Positions 33,301 to 42,286 of a DNA stretch of 64,000 nt are shown in pieces (within the stretch, counting starts at the first letter, position 1; each line of letters begins with the position of its first letter). The stretch is from Monocercomonoides exilis (lineage: Eukaryota; Preaxostyla; Oxymonadida; Polymastigidae), in the NCBI GenBank assembly GCA_001643675.2, contig LSRY02000064.1, positions 62,001-126,000 on the forward strand, written 5' to 3'. Both the position numbers and the translations under genes were made by a program. Under the pieces are notes generated by a model that had not been told where the DNA came from, did not search any database, and was given only the letters and a program-made list of their open reading frames with translations.

Positions 33301-35932
33301 TCAATGCCCATCGCTCCTCGTCCAACGATCCTATAATTGCAATATCTGAAACATCTGCCTCGCAGTTTATCATCACCTCGTCAATAATCTGAAATGTTCT
33401 CTTCTTACCATCTGGAACCTCCTGTTTGGATGGGAAATGCATTTTGCCATAACACAAGTTCATGCACGGCTCTTCTTCGCTGCCACACCGAAGAACGTCC
33501 CAACCACTGCTGCTACTCACATAAATCGTTTTATTATCATAAAAAATCAAAAATCGTCTCAAATCGAAGTCTGTTTTGGTTGTATCATTCCCAACAAATA
33601 AATTCTTCTCCTTTTCTGTTTCTCGAACATCAAATACAAAACGATCTGCACAAACAGACTGATTCAAATCATTCGAAAACATAAACATGTTTTTCCCTGC
33701 AAATGCATCACAGCTCTCAAATTTCAAATCGGAAAATACAAATGAATCTGTTTTTTTGCAATCAACAAATATTCCTCCCCCTTTTCCTTTCTTCTCTTCT
33801 TCAACTCCTGCCATGCATCCACAAAACTCTGATCGGTTCACAATCAGTACGCTTTTTGCTTGCAAATTTACGCACAGCCCTCCACCACAAGTATCAGTGC
33901 CGTTTGTGCTGCATTCAGTAAAATTACAATCAACAAAACACACTTCACATTGATCGTTCATTTCCTTCTCCCACATAACACTCACGCATCCACCGTTCGC
34001 TTCACTTGTAATCGATGAAAAATATGTTCCCTCAAATCTTACCACTTTGCCATCAACGACTTCCACTGCGCATCCTTCTGAAAATGAAAATCCTGTGACA
34101 TTCGCCGATTTGATTCCCAAAAACCCTCCTTCGATTTTCAGAAGTGATCGCGTCGATGGATTTTGACATTCAGAATCCTTTGCAATCGAACACCGCTCCA
34201 GCACAAGTGAGCCATCCTTTCCAACGATTGCTGCCGAACGATTGCTCACACACACCACTGATGCTTTGCACAGTTCAAGTGTGCCATTTCCAATATTGAT
34301 CCATCCTTCTTTTGTCGACGAATATAGACATTTCAGTATCGTTGAACCATTTTCAATGCAGCTGACTCTGATCTTTTTCCATTCTATGTCAAGCGCTTCT
34401 TCCTCAAATAATTCTCCGGCAACAATCACTGAATTATTCATATAATAGTTCCAACTTGTTATTCCATATTTCACAGTCTTGCATTCATTTCCTATCCCGC
34501 CACAAGCAACTTTATCACTTCCAGCATTTTTCACAAAAATGTTTTCCAAAGCATCAGGCAACCATTGATTGTATGGGGCTCCATAGCCACAATCCTCTGC
34601 ATATCCATTACATAATACAACTCTATTCTTAAAAGTTGATAATGAAAAGCAGAATTGAAGGGAATTTTGTGCTGATGCTGCTGAGAAATATTTCCCAAAA
34701 AACACATCCGCAGCATGGTATACATAGTTAACCGAGTTTCTCTGAAATAGGCAATATGCAAAATTGAATGATGCATAGTTGCCATTCATTCCAGCGTCAA
34801 TTCCACCTGCACCTAATGGAGCGGTTCCTCCAGCAATAAAACAATTGGATATCATCATATTCGTTTTCACATTTATCATCATTAAGGTGCCTGCATAATG
34901 CAATGTGGCTTTGTTTCCTTCGAAATCTGAATCATAAACAGATCCACTTCCTCCCATGTACCAAGCAACTGTTCCTCCAAAAGCAGCAGAACAACTGTCA
35001 AATGAACATTTAATTATTGTACTAAACCCTGATGTAATGTGTGTCAAAGCACCTCCAATTGAAGATTGACCCTTTCCGGAACATTTATTAAAAGTTGAAC
35101 TTCTGAGCTCGCAGTCACTTCCACTGCAGAAAACTGCTCCTCCATATCCATAGTTTTGGTTGAATGTATCATAACATTCAACAAAGTTGCAGCTTGCCAC
35201 GTTTAACTTTGAGTTTCCGCTCACAGTTATTGCACCTCCATGAACGGAACAACATTTTGTAAAATTGCAATCAACAAATGTGACATTGTCATTGGAAAAT
35301 GATTTTCCACTATCTGAATAATTTTGGTTCGTAAAAATTTCACGCGATTTGATAAAAGATGAATTCCGAAACAAAAACGAGTTTTCAGGCAATCCTCCTA
35401 CAATTACTCCATAAAATGGCTGCTCGCAATCTGTAAATTCACAACCTTCAAGAAAATTATAATTTGGTTCAAGTTCAACAAGGCGGGGCTTCTTGCGAAT
35501 TGCAACAGAAGACATGTTGCAGAAGAAGCAGTCTTCAATTATGATTTCCGAAAAATATGCACCGCCAACAAAAGGAGCTGATGATCCCACGAAAAACGAT
35601 TCAAAAGAGCAGGAATCAATGGAAATCGACCCACCAGGTAATAAAGAAGAGGGGGTTGGGCATACCAGAGATTCAACAAAATGGTTTGGATCATCAATCC
35701 CCAGCGTTAAATTGCACAGTCCCAAAGAGCCTCCGGTACACGAAAATGGAGAATTATTCTCGCACGACGAAAGTATCACCTGGCAGTCCTTCATCTCCAG
35801 CAATGAGCCTATTACAGTCAAATGCGGAATGCAATTCAAAGATGCAGCAAATTTTGGTGGACCATGAATCTGTACAAGAACCACAGAAAGCGAAGAATTC
35901 TTTGCGACAACTTGTGAATTAATTCTGCTCAT
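30320..35932 (-). CDS. Right-handed beta-helix surface protein, receptor-like ectodomain with one transmembrane segment (1870 aa)
   Basis: An intronless ORF. Repeating short beta-helix rungs (S-x-N/D-x-S/T with paired Cys, many NxS/T sites) are divided by three module starts: CGGIGNECKTVKYG (about residue 480), CGSEEEPCMNLCYG (about 817) and CGTTDEPCISLNIG (about 1207). A membrane-proximal module (about 1634-1724, SMWILDKDCKTTG, LLFIPKLEAI, LTFKGLLFLPCNLS) precedes a transmembrane helix near 1813-1836 (CVAIVVVLFILLIIFFIQW) and a basic stop-transfer, RRTKKLEEIVNNKIRKDP. No signal peptide precedes the first Met and the upstream sequence is not coding, so the 5' end is missing or unspliced. I recognise the family, from memory, in Monocercomonoides predictions. 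The ligand is unknown. The adjoining tail is broken. Confidence 0.75.
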   Translation of the reverse strand: MSRINSQVVAKNSSLSVVLVQIHGPPKFAASLNCIPHLTVIGSLLEMKDCQVILSSCENNSPFSCTGGSLGLCNLTLGIDDPNHFVESLVCPTPSSLLPGGSISIDSCSFESFFVGSSAPFVGGAYFSEIIIEDCFFCNMSSVAIRKKPRLVELEPNYNFLEGCEFTDCEQPFYGVIVGGLPENSFLFRNSSFIKSREIFTNQNYSDSGKSFSNDNVTFVDCNFTKCCSVHGGAITVSGNSKLNVASCNFVECYDTFNQNYGYGGAVFCSGSDCELRSSTFNKCSGKGQSSIGGALTHITSGFSTIIKCSFDSCSAAFGGTVAWYMGGSGSVYDSDFEGNKATLHYAGTLMMINVKTNMMISNCFIAGGTAPLGAGGIDAGMNGNYASFNFAYCLFQRNSVNYVYHAADVFFGKYFSAASAQNSLQFCFSLSTFKNRVVLCNGYAEDCGYGAPYNQWLPDALENIFVKNAGSDKVACGGIGNECKTVKYGITSWNYYMNNSVIVAGELFEEEALDIEWKKIRVSCIENGSTILKCLYSSTKEGWINIGNGTLELCKASVVCVSNRSAAIVGKDGSLVLERCSIAKDSECQNPSTRSLLKIEGGFLGIKSANVTGFSFSEGCAVEVVDGKVVRFEGTYFSSITSEANGGCVSVMWEKEMNDQCEVCFVDCNFTECSTNGTDTCGGGLCVNLQAKSVLIVNRSEFCGCMAGVEEEKKGKGGGIFVDCKKTDSFVFSDLKFESCDAFAGKNMFMFSNDLNQSVCADRFVFDVRETEKEKNLFVGNDTTKTDFDLRRFLIFYDNKTIYVSSSSGWDVLRCGSEEEPCMNLCYGKMHFPSKQEVPDGKKRTFQIIDEVMINCEADVSDIAIIGSLDEERWALMRFCEVIEAKAGKTEKGESVFVNEKVSAFGGMEICCEFGSEWSQTKLICTRGERFEINGCSFVRSSSDELIYSIVECLSGKCELIDCSMKLQKCREWVVFFAEGSQMVLSNVSMANIELLGKSAFAIVAQTREVGNNEEETGSLMMEKCIFNKVHQNGGTESSVLMRVGSAVAIVSVFNTSMKGCGNTDSERGGAMLIRMNEKVEFSCCFSKITECFCSESGRGGGVYLDCESAADALLPFLFENVTLRGNRGYRGRDVYVKCQDLDQQIGEKQFKLDFRAPFEKDLAIWGCTKENDEDEEDLLLRVITWQSETIFVAAEAANSSDSQQCGTTDEPCISLNIGLAHIVPSVSSSLFIDKECKITGEGVATDVTIKSTELDVERSVVMVNKNVETAESCLLTCSSRVKIEYLAFVIGRMFSSEHQSLICLEDGVLSVADVSFAGEEKLEGEEAISMKCSMVKVNKGKLVMSDCSISSLVICSPVFVSDQGSGINLRNVSCSSIESMQLMRLNDVEKVALQDINVSNCIFDECLAEICCCASCEAERISVAKVECKKGVISLKSSEAGRKSQISIRFWTITDVVTCEGSLISVNEEGSAVEIGDMHATNVILANGCGIDIVATDVELMVKQTSFINVSRTSAGPCFLSSGRPVMSEVIEACSFVGCESLSVQGSIMDVYEAKEFRIVSSIFDASDRKKNDCYTGNKGEEACQWNGSVLQFTNCSSEMKDTTVANSSKGGVTISGGSMKMEEGKFVGNNPSIDKYPSARKNMICEGFAELNIVSLKGGDGLERNSSMWILDKDCKTTGIADERGSLLFIPKLEAIETKKNGEKMQLTFKGLLFLPCNLSFSVCSSVGDVEIKDSFRFEDDDFISENEVQGVISETIINDAADDAEVSVSILFGNSRNPVSTDLFILKNKSEVQTDGNDNHAKSGKEGKLSWELIGCVAIVVVLFILLIIFFIQWRNIKRRTKKLEEIVNNKIRKDPKLIEMVIIET

Positions 35933-36116
35933 GAACTGTGACTCAGTTTTTTTCTGCGAATATTGCGAACTCGAATAGCATATGCACCAAAAATGTTTAA
36001 TGAATCATGGAAAATAAGAAATAAAAGTCACACCTGCTCAGTTTCTTTCCAAAAAATACATTTTCAAAATTTTCAGTATTTTTTGTGCCTTTGTACAAAA
36101 AATAAACATTGAATTT

Positions 36117-36285
36117 CTACTTCAAATGACGCAAACCACTTTTTTTGCTTGCCATCATATCAATCATAACGCTGGCTTCATTATCATCATATTGCCAAAT
36201 ACTTTTATCAATGAAAGAATTAACGATATCTTCAGTAAATGGCTCCTTTTCCAATTTACCAACGATTCTTAGAAATTCCGCAGCT
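36117..36285 (-). other. Possible orphan 3' exon
   Basis: After a good acceptor (GCTTATTCTAG), 55 codons read AEFLRIVGKLEKEPFTEDI and onward to HLK and a TAG. The composition is protein-like, with a helical, charged pattern. I find no upstream exon with a start codon and no recognised family. It may be a relic exon or the end of a gene whose other exons I cannot see. Confidence 0.3.
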
Positions 36286-36660
36286 AGAATAAGCAATGTT
36301 AAAAGCATTAAGTTGCTCTGTCGTGCTTATATTCACAAAAAAATGATATTTGCAAAATATTGTGTTTCAATTAAAATTTTATAATGCATAAATTTGGATC
36401 AAATGATGATTATTGTGATTTCTGTATAATAGCCATATTGTTTTATGAAAAAAGTTGCAAACAAAAAAAAAAAATAACACTTTTCAAATATAATGGATGT
36501 ATGAATATTTTTTTGAAAAAGACTCTTTGTGTTTTCGATTCTATCTTAAAACATTTATTCCTATTCTGTGATGTTTGTTTTTTTCATTGGATATTGTTTC
36601 TTCATTAATTATTATGCAAATTATATTATCTTGTTCTTTTGAGTTGTTATTTTAGAAATG

Positions 36661-37045
36661 ATACAGATATCGCATTAAAATACCGGACATCGCACAAAAT
36701 ACCGGACAAGATTGATATCTCAATAACTGCAAGTGTAATAATTCTCATAATTTTCCTCAAAACACAACTTGTCAATACAAACTCATTTGAAAAACAAGAC
36801 TTCACTTCTGCTTTATTTGTGCTCAGAAAAAAATTATTATTAAAATCTCGGAGAAACTCATAATCCTATTTCTCCGAGAGTTCAATCATTATTTTTTTCT
36901 GAGCGCAAATGAGGCTATTTTGAAAGATTTGTATACCAATTGAGTTTGAATTGAAGAGATATATTTTGAGGAAAATTATCAGAATTATTTCTCTTGCAGT
37001 TATTGAGATATCAATCTTGTCCGGTATTTTATGCGATATCTGTAT
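36661..37045. repeat. 385-bp near-perfect palindrome (about 180-bp arms)
   Basis: The left arm starts ATACAGATATCGCA and contains ATACCGGACAAGATTGATAT and CTCAATAACTGCAAG. The right arm, read in reverse complement, gives the same words in order, ending in a CTCGGAGAAA hinge shared by both arms near 36850-36885. The two arms even encode matching peptides (HKIPDKIDISITA) on opposite strands, as a palindrome must. The left arm has an extra partial copy of the TACCGGACA block. Confidence 0.8.
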
Positions 37046-37078
37046 GTCCCTTTTATAATTCATTTTTGAAAAGCTAAT

Positions 37079-37343
37079 TGGGTGATTATTTTTGAGATCA
37101 TAACTTTTTCTTGTGTGTTTATTATGAAAATGTTTTTTGTTATGACAAAAAAATATTTATTGAAATGCCATGTGCATTATTAAAATTTAAAAAAAAACCA
37201 ATGTTTGAGACGGTTCATGATAAAATAATGTGACAATATTGAAATAACTCAGCAATGTTTATTTTTAAAAATTCAATGCAAATTGGCAAACCAAAATTAT
37301 TAACAGAAAATATTTGATTACAAAAATAATCACCCAATTGTTT
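37079..37343. repeat. Short inverted-repeat element, ends AATTGGGTGATTATTTTTG
   Basis: AATTGGGTGATTATTTTTG at the left end is matched by CAAAAATAATCACCCAATT at 37322-37342. After the left end comes GAGATCATAAC, the same words as in repeat A. A 265-bp MITE-like unit. Confidence 0.6.
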
Positions 37344-37861
37344 CAACGCTTATCACTTTAAATATATTTGAATTTATAATTTTTTGTGCAAACTGAATTC
37401 TATCAGAGTGTCTGAAAAAAAGTATTATAAAATTTTTTATCATAATTTGGGGCAAAATATTTTTCTTCAGGCATTTTCATTGATAAATTATGCACTTTTC
37501 AATGACTTTTTAAGATCAAAAAACATAATAAAAATTGTTCTATTTTTTGACATTAGTGAAATGTCACAAAACATAATGTTATAACATCAACGATGCCTGT
37601 TTTCTTTTATAAAAATCAAAATTATTGCAAAATCTGATAATGTTAAATAAAGTTATGAATGAAGCAATTTTTTAATACCTTGTGCAAAAAAAGCTTAAAA
37701 GTCCGTATTTTCCCCCATTTTTGGAAATAAAAAGAAATTAATCATCGATTTATATTTTTTGTAACTAAAAACGAAGATGCTCTCCTTTATAGAAAAATAT
37801 TTTCCTGATTGTAATTGATGGAAATTACAGCAAAACGTGATAATTCAAGTGTTTTTGAAAA

Positions 37862-38095
37862 ATAATAGAGAAATTATTTTTAAAATCATAATTTTTTTCG
37901 ATGGTGTTCATTTTTCAAAGGTTGTTTGTCACTGGAAAGAGATTTTGGATTCAAATAGAAAAATTATCACAACTGCTTTAAAACAAATGTTTCAGCATCA
38001 ATAAAGATGAAGATATCTTAAATAAAGCCTTTTCATTTTTCAGTGTTCATTTGTTGATATTAAAGTGATATTTTCGAACCGAAATTTTTGAATGG
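37862..38095. repeat. Dispersed repeat A, copy 2
   Basis: Ordered similarity to 8622-8850: ATCATAAT, AAGGTTGTTTGTCACTGG, AAAGAGATTTTG, CAATAAAGATG and TTTGTTGATATT. No ORF. Confidence 0.55.
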
Positions 38096-38104
38096 AAAAA
38101 TATG

Positions 38105-38360
38105 AAATGTCTATATTTTTTTAGAAAAGTTCTTTTTGTTTAATTTTCTAATAAGATAAAAATGTCATATTTCGATCACATTTCTGTTCCCACTCACCAA
38201 GTTTCACTGAAATGGAAAAACAAACATTATCAAGATTTTGTTTTCATGATCGTGAAATTTTGTCAATGAGAACAGAAAATTGATCAAAATATTAAATTTT
38301 AATTTTATTTGAAGATTTAACAAAAGGAACTTTACAAAAAAATTTTGACATATCAAAAAG
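38105..38360. repeat. Palindromic repeat element, copy 2
   Basis: Arms AGAAAAGTTCTTTTTGTTTA and, in reverse complement on the right, TAAAGTTCCTTTTGTTAAAT. The centre has TTCTGTTCCCACTCACCAAG and its partner CTTGGTGAG-like and TGAGAACAGAA words. Same family as 7852-8100. Confidence 0.55.
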
Positions 38361-38409
38361 AATCACCCACATTAGAATTGCATAAGTTTATTTTTCTTTT
38401 TCTTTCTTT

Positions 38410-38655
38410 CTTTCTTTCTTTCTTTGAAAAGTTCTTTTTGTTTTATTTCAAGTAGAAATTGAAAAATGATTATATTCATCAAATTTTTATGTCAACTCAC
38501 CAAATTTCACCAGCATTTTAATAATAACACTGTCAAGCATTCATTTCCATGCAGGTGAATTTCATTGTGCAAGAATAAAGTTTTATAATTATTTTCATTT
38601 TTCATTTTCACCGGAAAATAAAATAAAAAGAATGTTTTAATAAAATTTGGACAAA
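38410..38655. repeat. Palindromic repeat element, copy 3 (diverged)
   Basis: TTTGAAAAGTTCTTTTTGTT opens it, CAACTCACCAAATTTCACC lies inside, and a GAAAATAAAATAAAAAGAAT right arm closes it. It is less symmetrical than the other two copies. Confidence 0.45.
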
Positions 38656-39335
38656 AGATGGAAAATATCGACTTTCAAGCTTTTTATTCACAAAGCAAGA
38701 AAAAATTGATTCACTCATAAAATTATCTATCATTCTCAGATTTCAAAATAAATTGGTTTTTCTTATCTGCAAAGAGCCATCACAGATGTTATTACAAAAA
38801 GTTTTGTGATATTCCGAGTATTTCAAAAAATGAGTACATTTTTTAATTAATTTTTTGATCACAAAAAACTTATCAAAAGTGCATAATTTTTCAATGATAA
38901 TGCCTGAAGTCAAATATTTTGCCCCAAATGAAGAAATGTTGCACAAAAATTTGTATTAAAGGTGAAGCAATAATATGTTTTATTGAAAAAAAAAAAAAAA
39001 AAAAAAAAAAACACGAAGTGACTGATAAATAAATAAGGCTTTAATGGCGACTCTGATGCCGAGGGATTTTTTTTGAAAATAGTTTGTTCGGTCGATAAAG
39101 ATAATATTTGGTAACATTTCGTCAAATGATGCATTTAATACAAAAACAAAAATTATTATTTCTTCTTTGAAACCTGATGTTTGACAAGCTTTTTATATGT
39201 TTATTCATTCTTTTGTTTTAAAGAAAAATTGAACGAAAATATTTGCAAATAAAAATTTTTTCATAAAAACAAGTTATTTTAGAAATATATTGTCATTATG
39301 GTTCACATTAACTTCGTATTATTTTATTTTTTGAA

Positions 39336-41517
39336 ATGTCAACAACTGAACCAGAAAAAGCGGTTCAAAAAGAAGTAGAAATTAAAAAAGAAGGGGAAGA
39401 AGAACAAGAGGCAGACGATTTTTCTGATTGCCTTCGGTACAACGTTGAGACTCAAACATATTCACTTATTCTTCGCTGGCGCCCTCTATCACAACTTGAA
39501 ATGATTGGACTCGCTGTTCAGCTCTCCAAAAAAGGATTGATAATTGACACACTTGATATTGGTCAAACCAACTTTGGTTTGCTTTTCTTTCTTACATTTT
39601 GCTTTTCATAACATTTTGTAATTAATCATTTACTTGAATAGACTCACGTGGAATTGTTGGTCTTTCAAACATTTTGCGCACAAATCAAGTTTTAGCAAAT
39701 CTTGACATGGGCCATAATGAACTTGGAGTTGTTGGTGCGCAAAGATTTGCTGAATGCCTGAAATCGAACACTTCATTGGAATATGTGAATCTCGAATGGA
39801 ACAAAATTGGGACAGATGGACTCATTGCCATTGTTAATGGATTGAAGTCAAATGCGAAAAGTTCATTGAAAATTCTTGATGTTCACTGCAACCAAATTGA
39901 AGCTCCTGGTGCAATTGTTTGATTAAGATAATTTTCATTTATTTCTTTGTTTTTGATGAACTTTGATAACTGAAATAAAATTTATTTTAATATTGCAGGC
40001 TCTTGCAGAATACCTATCAACGAATCCAGAATTAACAAATGCGAATATTCGATTTAATCCAATCGGCGATAGAGGCGGAAAAGCAATTGCAGAGGCTTTA
40101 GGCCACAACACCCACATCGAAGCCATCGATATGGCAAGATGTCAAATTGGAGATGAAACGATGGAAGCCCTACGGGATGCTTTCAAGTCGCTTGCTGCAA
40201 TGAAAGAAAATAGACGATTGGGAAGTTCATCGTCCGCTTCCGCCTCAGCTTCTGCTTCAGCTTCTGCTTCATCAACTGCACTTTCCTCAGCTTCTTCTGA
40301 TAAAAGCGAATTCCCTTCTGAACATCCGTTGGTTGCTATCATGTTGGAATCAAATGACATGACTCCGAAAGGATTGAAGGCGCTAGCAGTTGGGCTTATC
40401 GACGGAGCAGATTATGTGCGGCCAACGCAGATGTCACTTCACGCAGCCAAATTCATTGCAAAGATGGGGCCAGAGCCTTGCGTTGATGGCTTGAAGATGC
40501 TGGGAGTATATCTGTCAATGAAGAATTCGTCGCTTGTGACTCTTGACTTGGGAGGATGCAACATTGAAGATGCAGGAATTATTGCTCTTATGGGAGCATT
40601 GGAAGCGGCTCCCACATTGGAGAACCTTTACCTCGAAAAGTTTGCCATGAAATTAGAATATGCTCAGCAAATTTACTTTATTTTTCGAATGTTTGTACTT
40701 TGAATGACCATCTCTAATATTAAATAGGAACAAACTGACCAACATAAGTGCTGAAAATTTGCGTGATGCTTTAAAAACAAACAAAATGCTGAAAGAAATA
40801 GATCTCCACCAGAATCGCATAACTGACGAAGGTTTGTTTTGTGCTTTTATTCATTTTCAATTATATTTTTTTACGTCTACATATTTTTTTTCTCTCTTGC
40901 AGGAATCACAAAGCTCATTGTTCTTCTTTCTGAAAATGCTGTACTTAGACTTATTGATGTTAGAAGAAATCCTTTGTCGACTCGATTTAATCCACAAACT
41001 TGGCGCAATGAGAACTGTCCAAAGGCTCGAATGACAGCACTGCTATGGGAAGATAGGCTTGCCATTTTTTATTTGCTCTTTTCTTTGCTTGAATTATTTA
41101 TTATTAATACAAAATTCACTCATGAATATTCGCAACTTTATATTTAAAAATTTCAATCATTTTATTTTCAATTACTGAACAACTGTAATTAATTTCCTTT
41201 ATGATTGATTCAAATGTAACAGGCGAGAAGGCATTTCTTCAGAAGAAGTCGAAGAGTCCAGCAAGAGGACTATGTTCGATCCAACGCCAAGGAAGATTGC
41301 TGCTGCACGTGAATTACCTCCTCTGAAGCCTTCAATAAGCAAAGAAGCCTCCTCATCTTCATTGTCTTCTTCCCAACTCCCTCGCGCGACACCAAAGACA
41401 ACAACGCAAGAACCATTCAATCTCAGCACTTCCAACTTTGTTGCTCATGAGCCAGTTCCAAAGCCCAAGCCAAAGCCCGAGAAATTGACGCTTGATTGGG
41501 TTCCAACCTATAAATGA
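39336..41517 (+). CDS. Leucine-rich repeat (ribonuclease-inhibitor type) protein (569 aa, 6 exons)
   Basis: Exons are 39336-39576, 39642-39916, 39999-40639, 40728-40831, 40903-41056 and 41223-41517. An acidic N-terminus is followed by RI-type LRRs of about 28 residues: TLDIGQTNFDSRGIVGLSNI, LANLDMGHNELGVVGAQRF, LEYVNLEWNKIGTDGLIAIV, LKILDVHCNQIEAPG and LVTLDLGGCNIEDAGIIALM. Further units are LENLYLEKNKLTNISAENL, LKEIDLHQNRITDEG and LRLIDVRRNPLSTRF. An Ala/Ser stretch interrupts the solenoid (40222-40300). The C-terminus is Pro/Lys-rich (PKPKPKPEKLTLDWVP). The last intron (41057-41222) begins GCTTGC instead of GTTTGC. Likely an intracellular protein-binding scaffold; the exact orthologue is not identified. 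Confidence 0.82.
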
Positions 41518-41732
41518 GTATCCCTTAAAATCCTTTGGAGAAAATGAATTAAATTAACGCTTTTCGAATTCTTTTTATTTCCTTTAATTTGTTATTTGAT
41601 TTACAATTCTTTCGTTCAAAAATTTCATCTGTTGTTTTAATTGTTATTGTCAACTTATATTTGTTCAATTGCTTTCATTTTGAAATGAAATGATAATCAA
41701 CTTAATAATTGCTAAACGAAATATTACTTATT

Positions 41733-42228
41733 TCAAAAGTGAAATCCGGAGTAAATTACAATCCATGAAAGAAGAAACATTGCAAATTGATTGAAAAACC
41801 CTTTTTAAAAATAAATTGAATGAAAGATTCACTTTCTATATATAGAACAAACCTTCTGTTATCAGATTAGCAAATTCAAACAGTTGATCATCTTCAGGGT
41901 TTAAGTGAAAATAGAATCGAGAAAATCCAAGAATTAAAACAGATGAAACAATTAAATACCTGTTAGAAGAAAAAACGTTGCAAATTCAAAAATATAAACG
42001 TAACACTAAAAAAAGGTCATACAGAATTATTCCCATGAATCCTTCAATTGATGCGACTCCCCAGATAAAACCAAGTATTAATGCCACAACTTGTTTGAAC
42101 CAGTGACTAATAGTTTTCCACTCTTTAGTTGAAAGATTTGAATCTCTTGCTTTAAACTTACGAAGACATTGAGATTCTTCTTGATTAGATTGGGCGTTTC
42201 CAGCAGATGAGGTACTTGAATTTTTCAT
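41733..42228 (-). CDS. RAB5IF/Rab5-interacting-protein family membrane protein (126 aa, 3 exons)
   Basis: Exons in transcript order are 42228-42023, 41959-41853 and 41800-41733. The product has a polar N-terminus, then WFKQVVALILGFIWGVASIE, GFMGIILYLIVSSVLILGF, a short loop, HLNPEDDQLFEFANLITEGF, and a last hydrophobic helix, AMFLLSWIVIYSGFHF. This three-helix layout with W-F-x-Q-x2-A-x3-G-x2-W-G and the TEGF...F-x-x-W-I pattern matches RAB5IF (C20orf24). In animals that protein acts in multipass membrane protein biogenesis at the ER (with TMCO1-type translocons). The role here is inferred from the family. It is divergent from the Erv46-like gene with only 58 bp between start codons. Confidence 0.8.
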
Positions 42229-42286
42229 TGAAATTTGCTATGGTCAAGATCACAATAACCACAATGACGTAGTTTTGACGTAATCA
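42229..42286. promoter_or_regulatory. 58-bp bidirectional promoter region
   Basis: The whole distance between two divergent start codons (RAB5IF-like minus, Erv46-like plus). Both core promoters or 5' UTRs must overlap here or reach into the neighbouring transcription unit. Contains TTTTGACGTAATCAATG next to the plus-strand ATG. Confidence 0.45.

Larger units (their letters stand above)
37430..38945. repeat. Composite unit bounded by about 160-bp diverged inverted repeats
   Basis: TTTGGGGCAAAATATTT, then TTCAGGCATT, then ATTGA...AATTATGCACTTTT at 37447-37505 recurs in reverse complement at 38870-38935. The pairing continues through TGTGACATT/ATCACAAAAC-like sequence to about 37585 and 38775. 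Repeat A and two palindromic elements lie inside. Either a larger decayed transposon or nested insertions. Confidence 0.5.
36310..39335. other. 3-kb gene-free repeat nest
   Basis: No gene. It is made largely of inverted and dispersed repeats annotated separately, a CTTT microsatellite near 38397-38424, and an A-run of about 26 at 38985-39010. All small ORFs here lie in repeats. Confidence 0.6.

Noticed and set aside
36639..37063. Two ORFs encoding nearly the same peptide (HKIPDKIDISITA) on opposite strands
   Set aside because: The similarity follows from the palindrome. No start context, no family.
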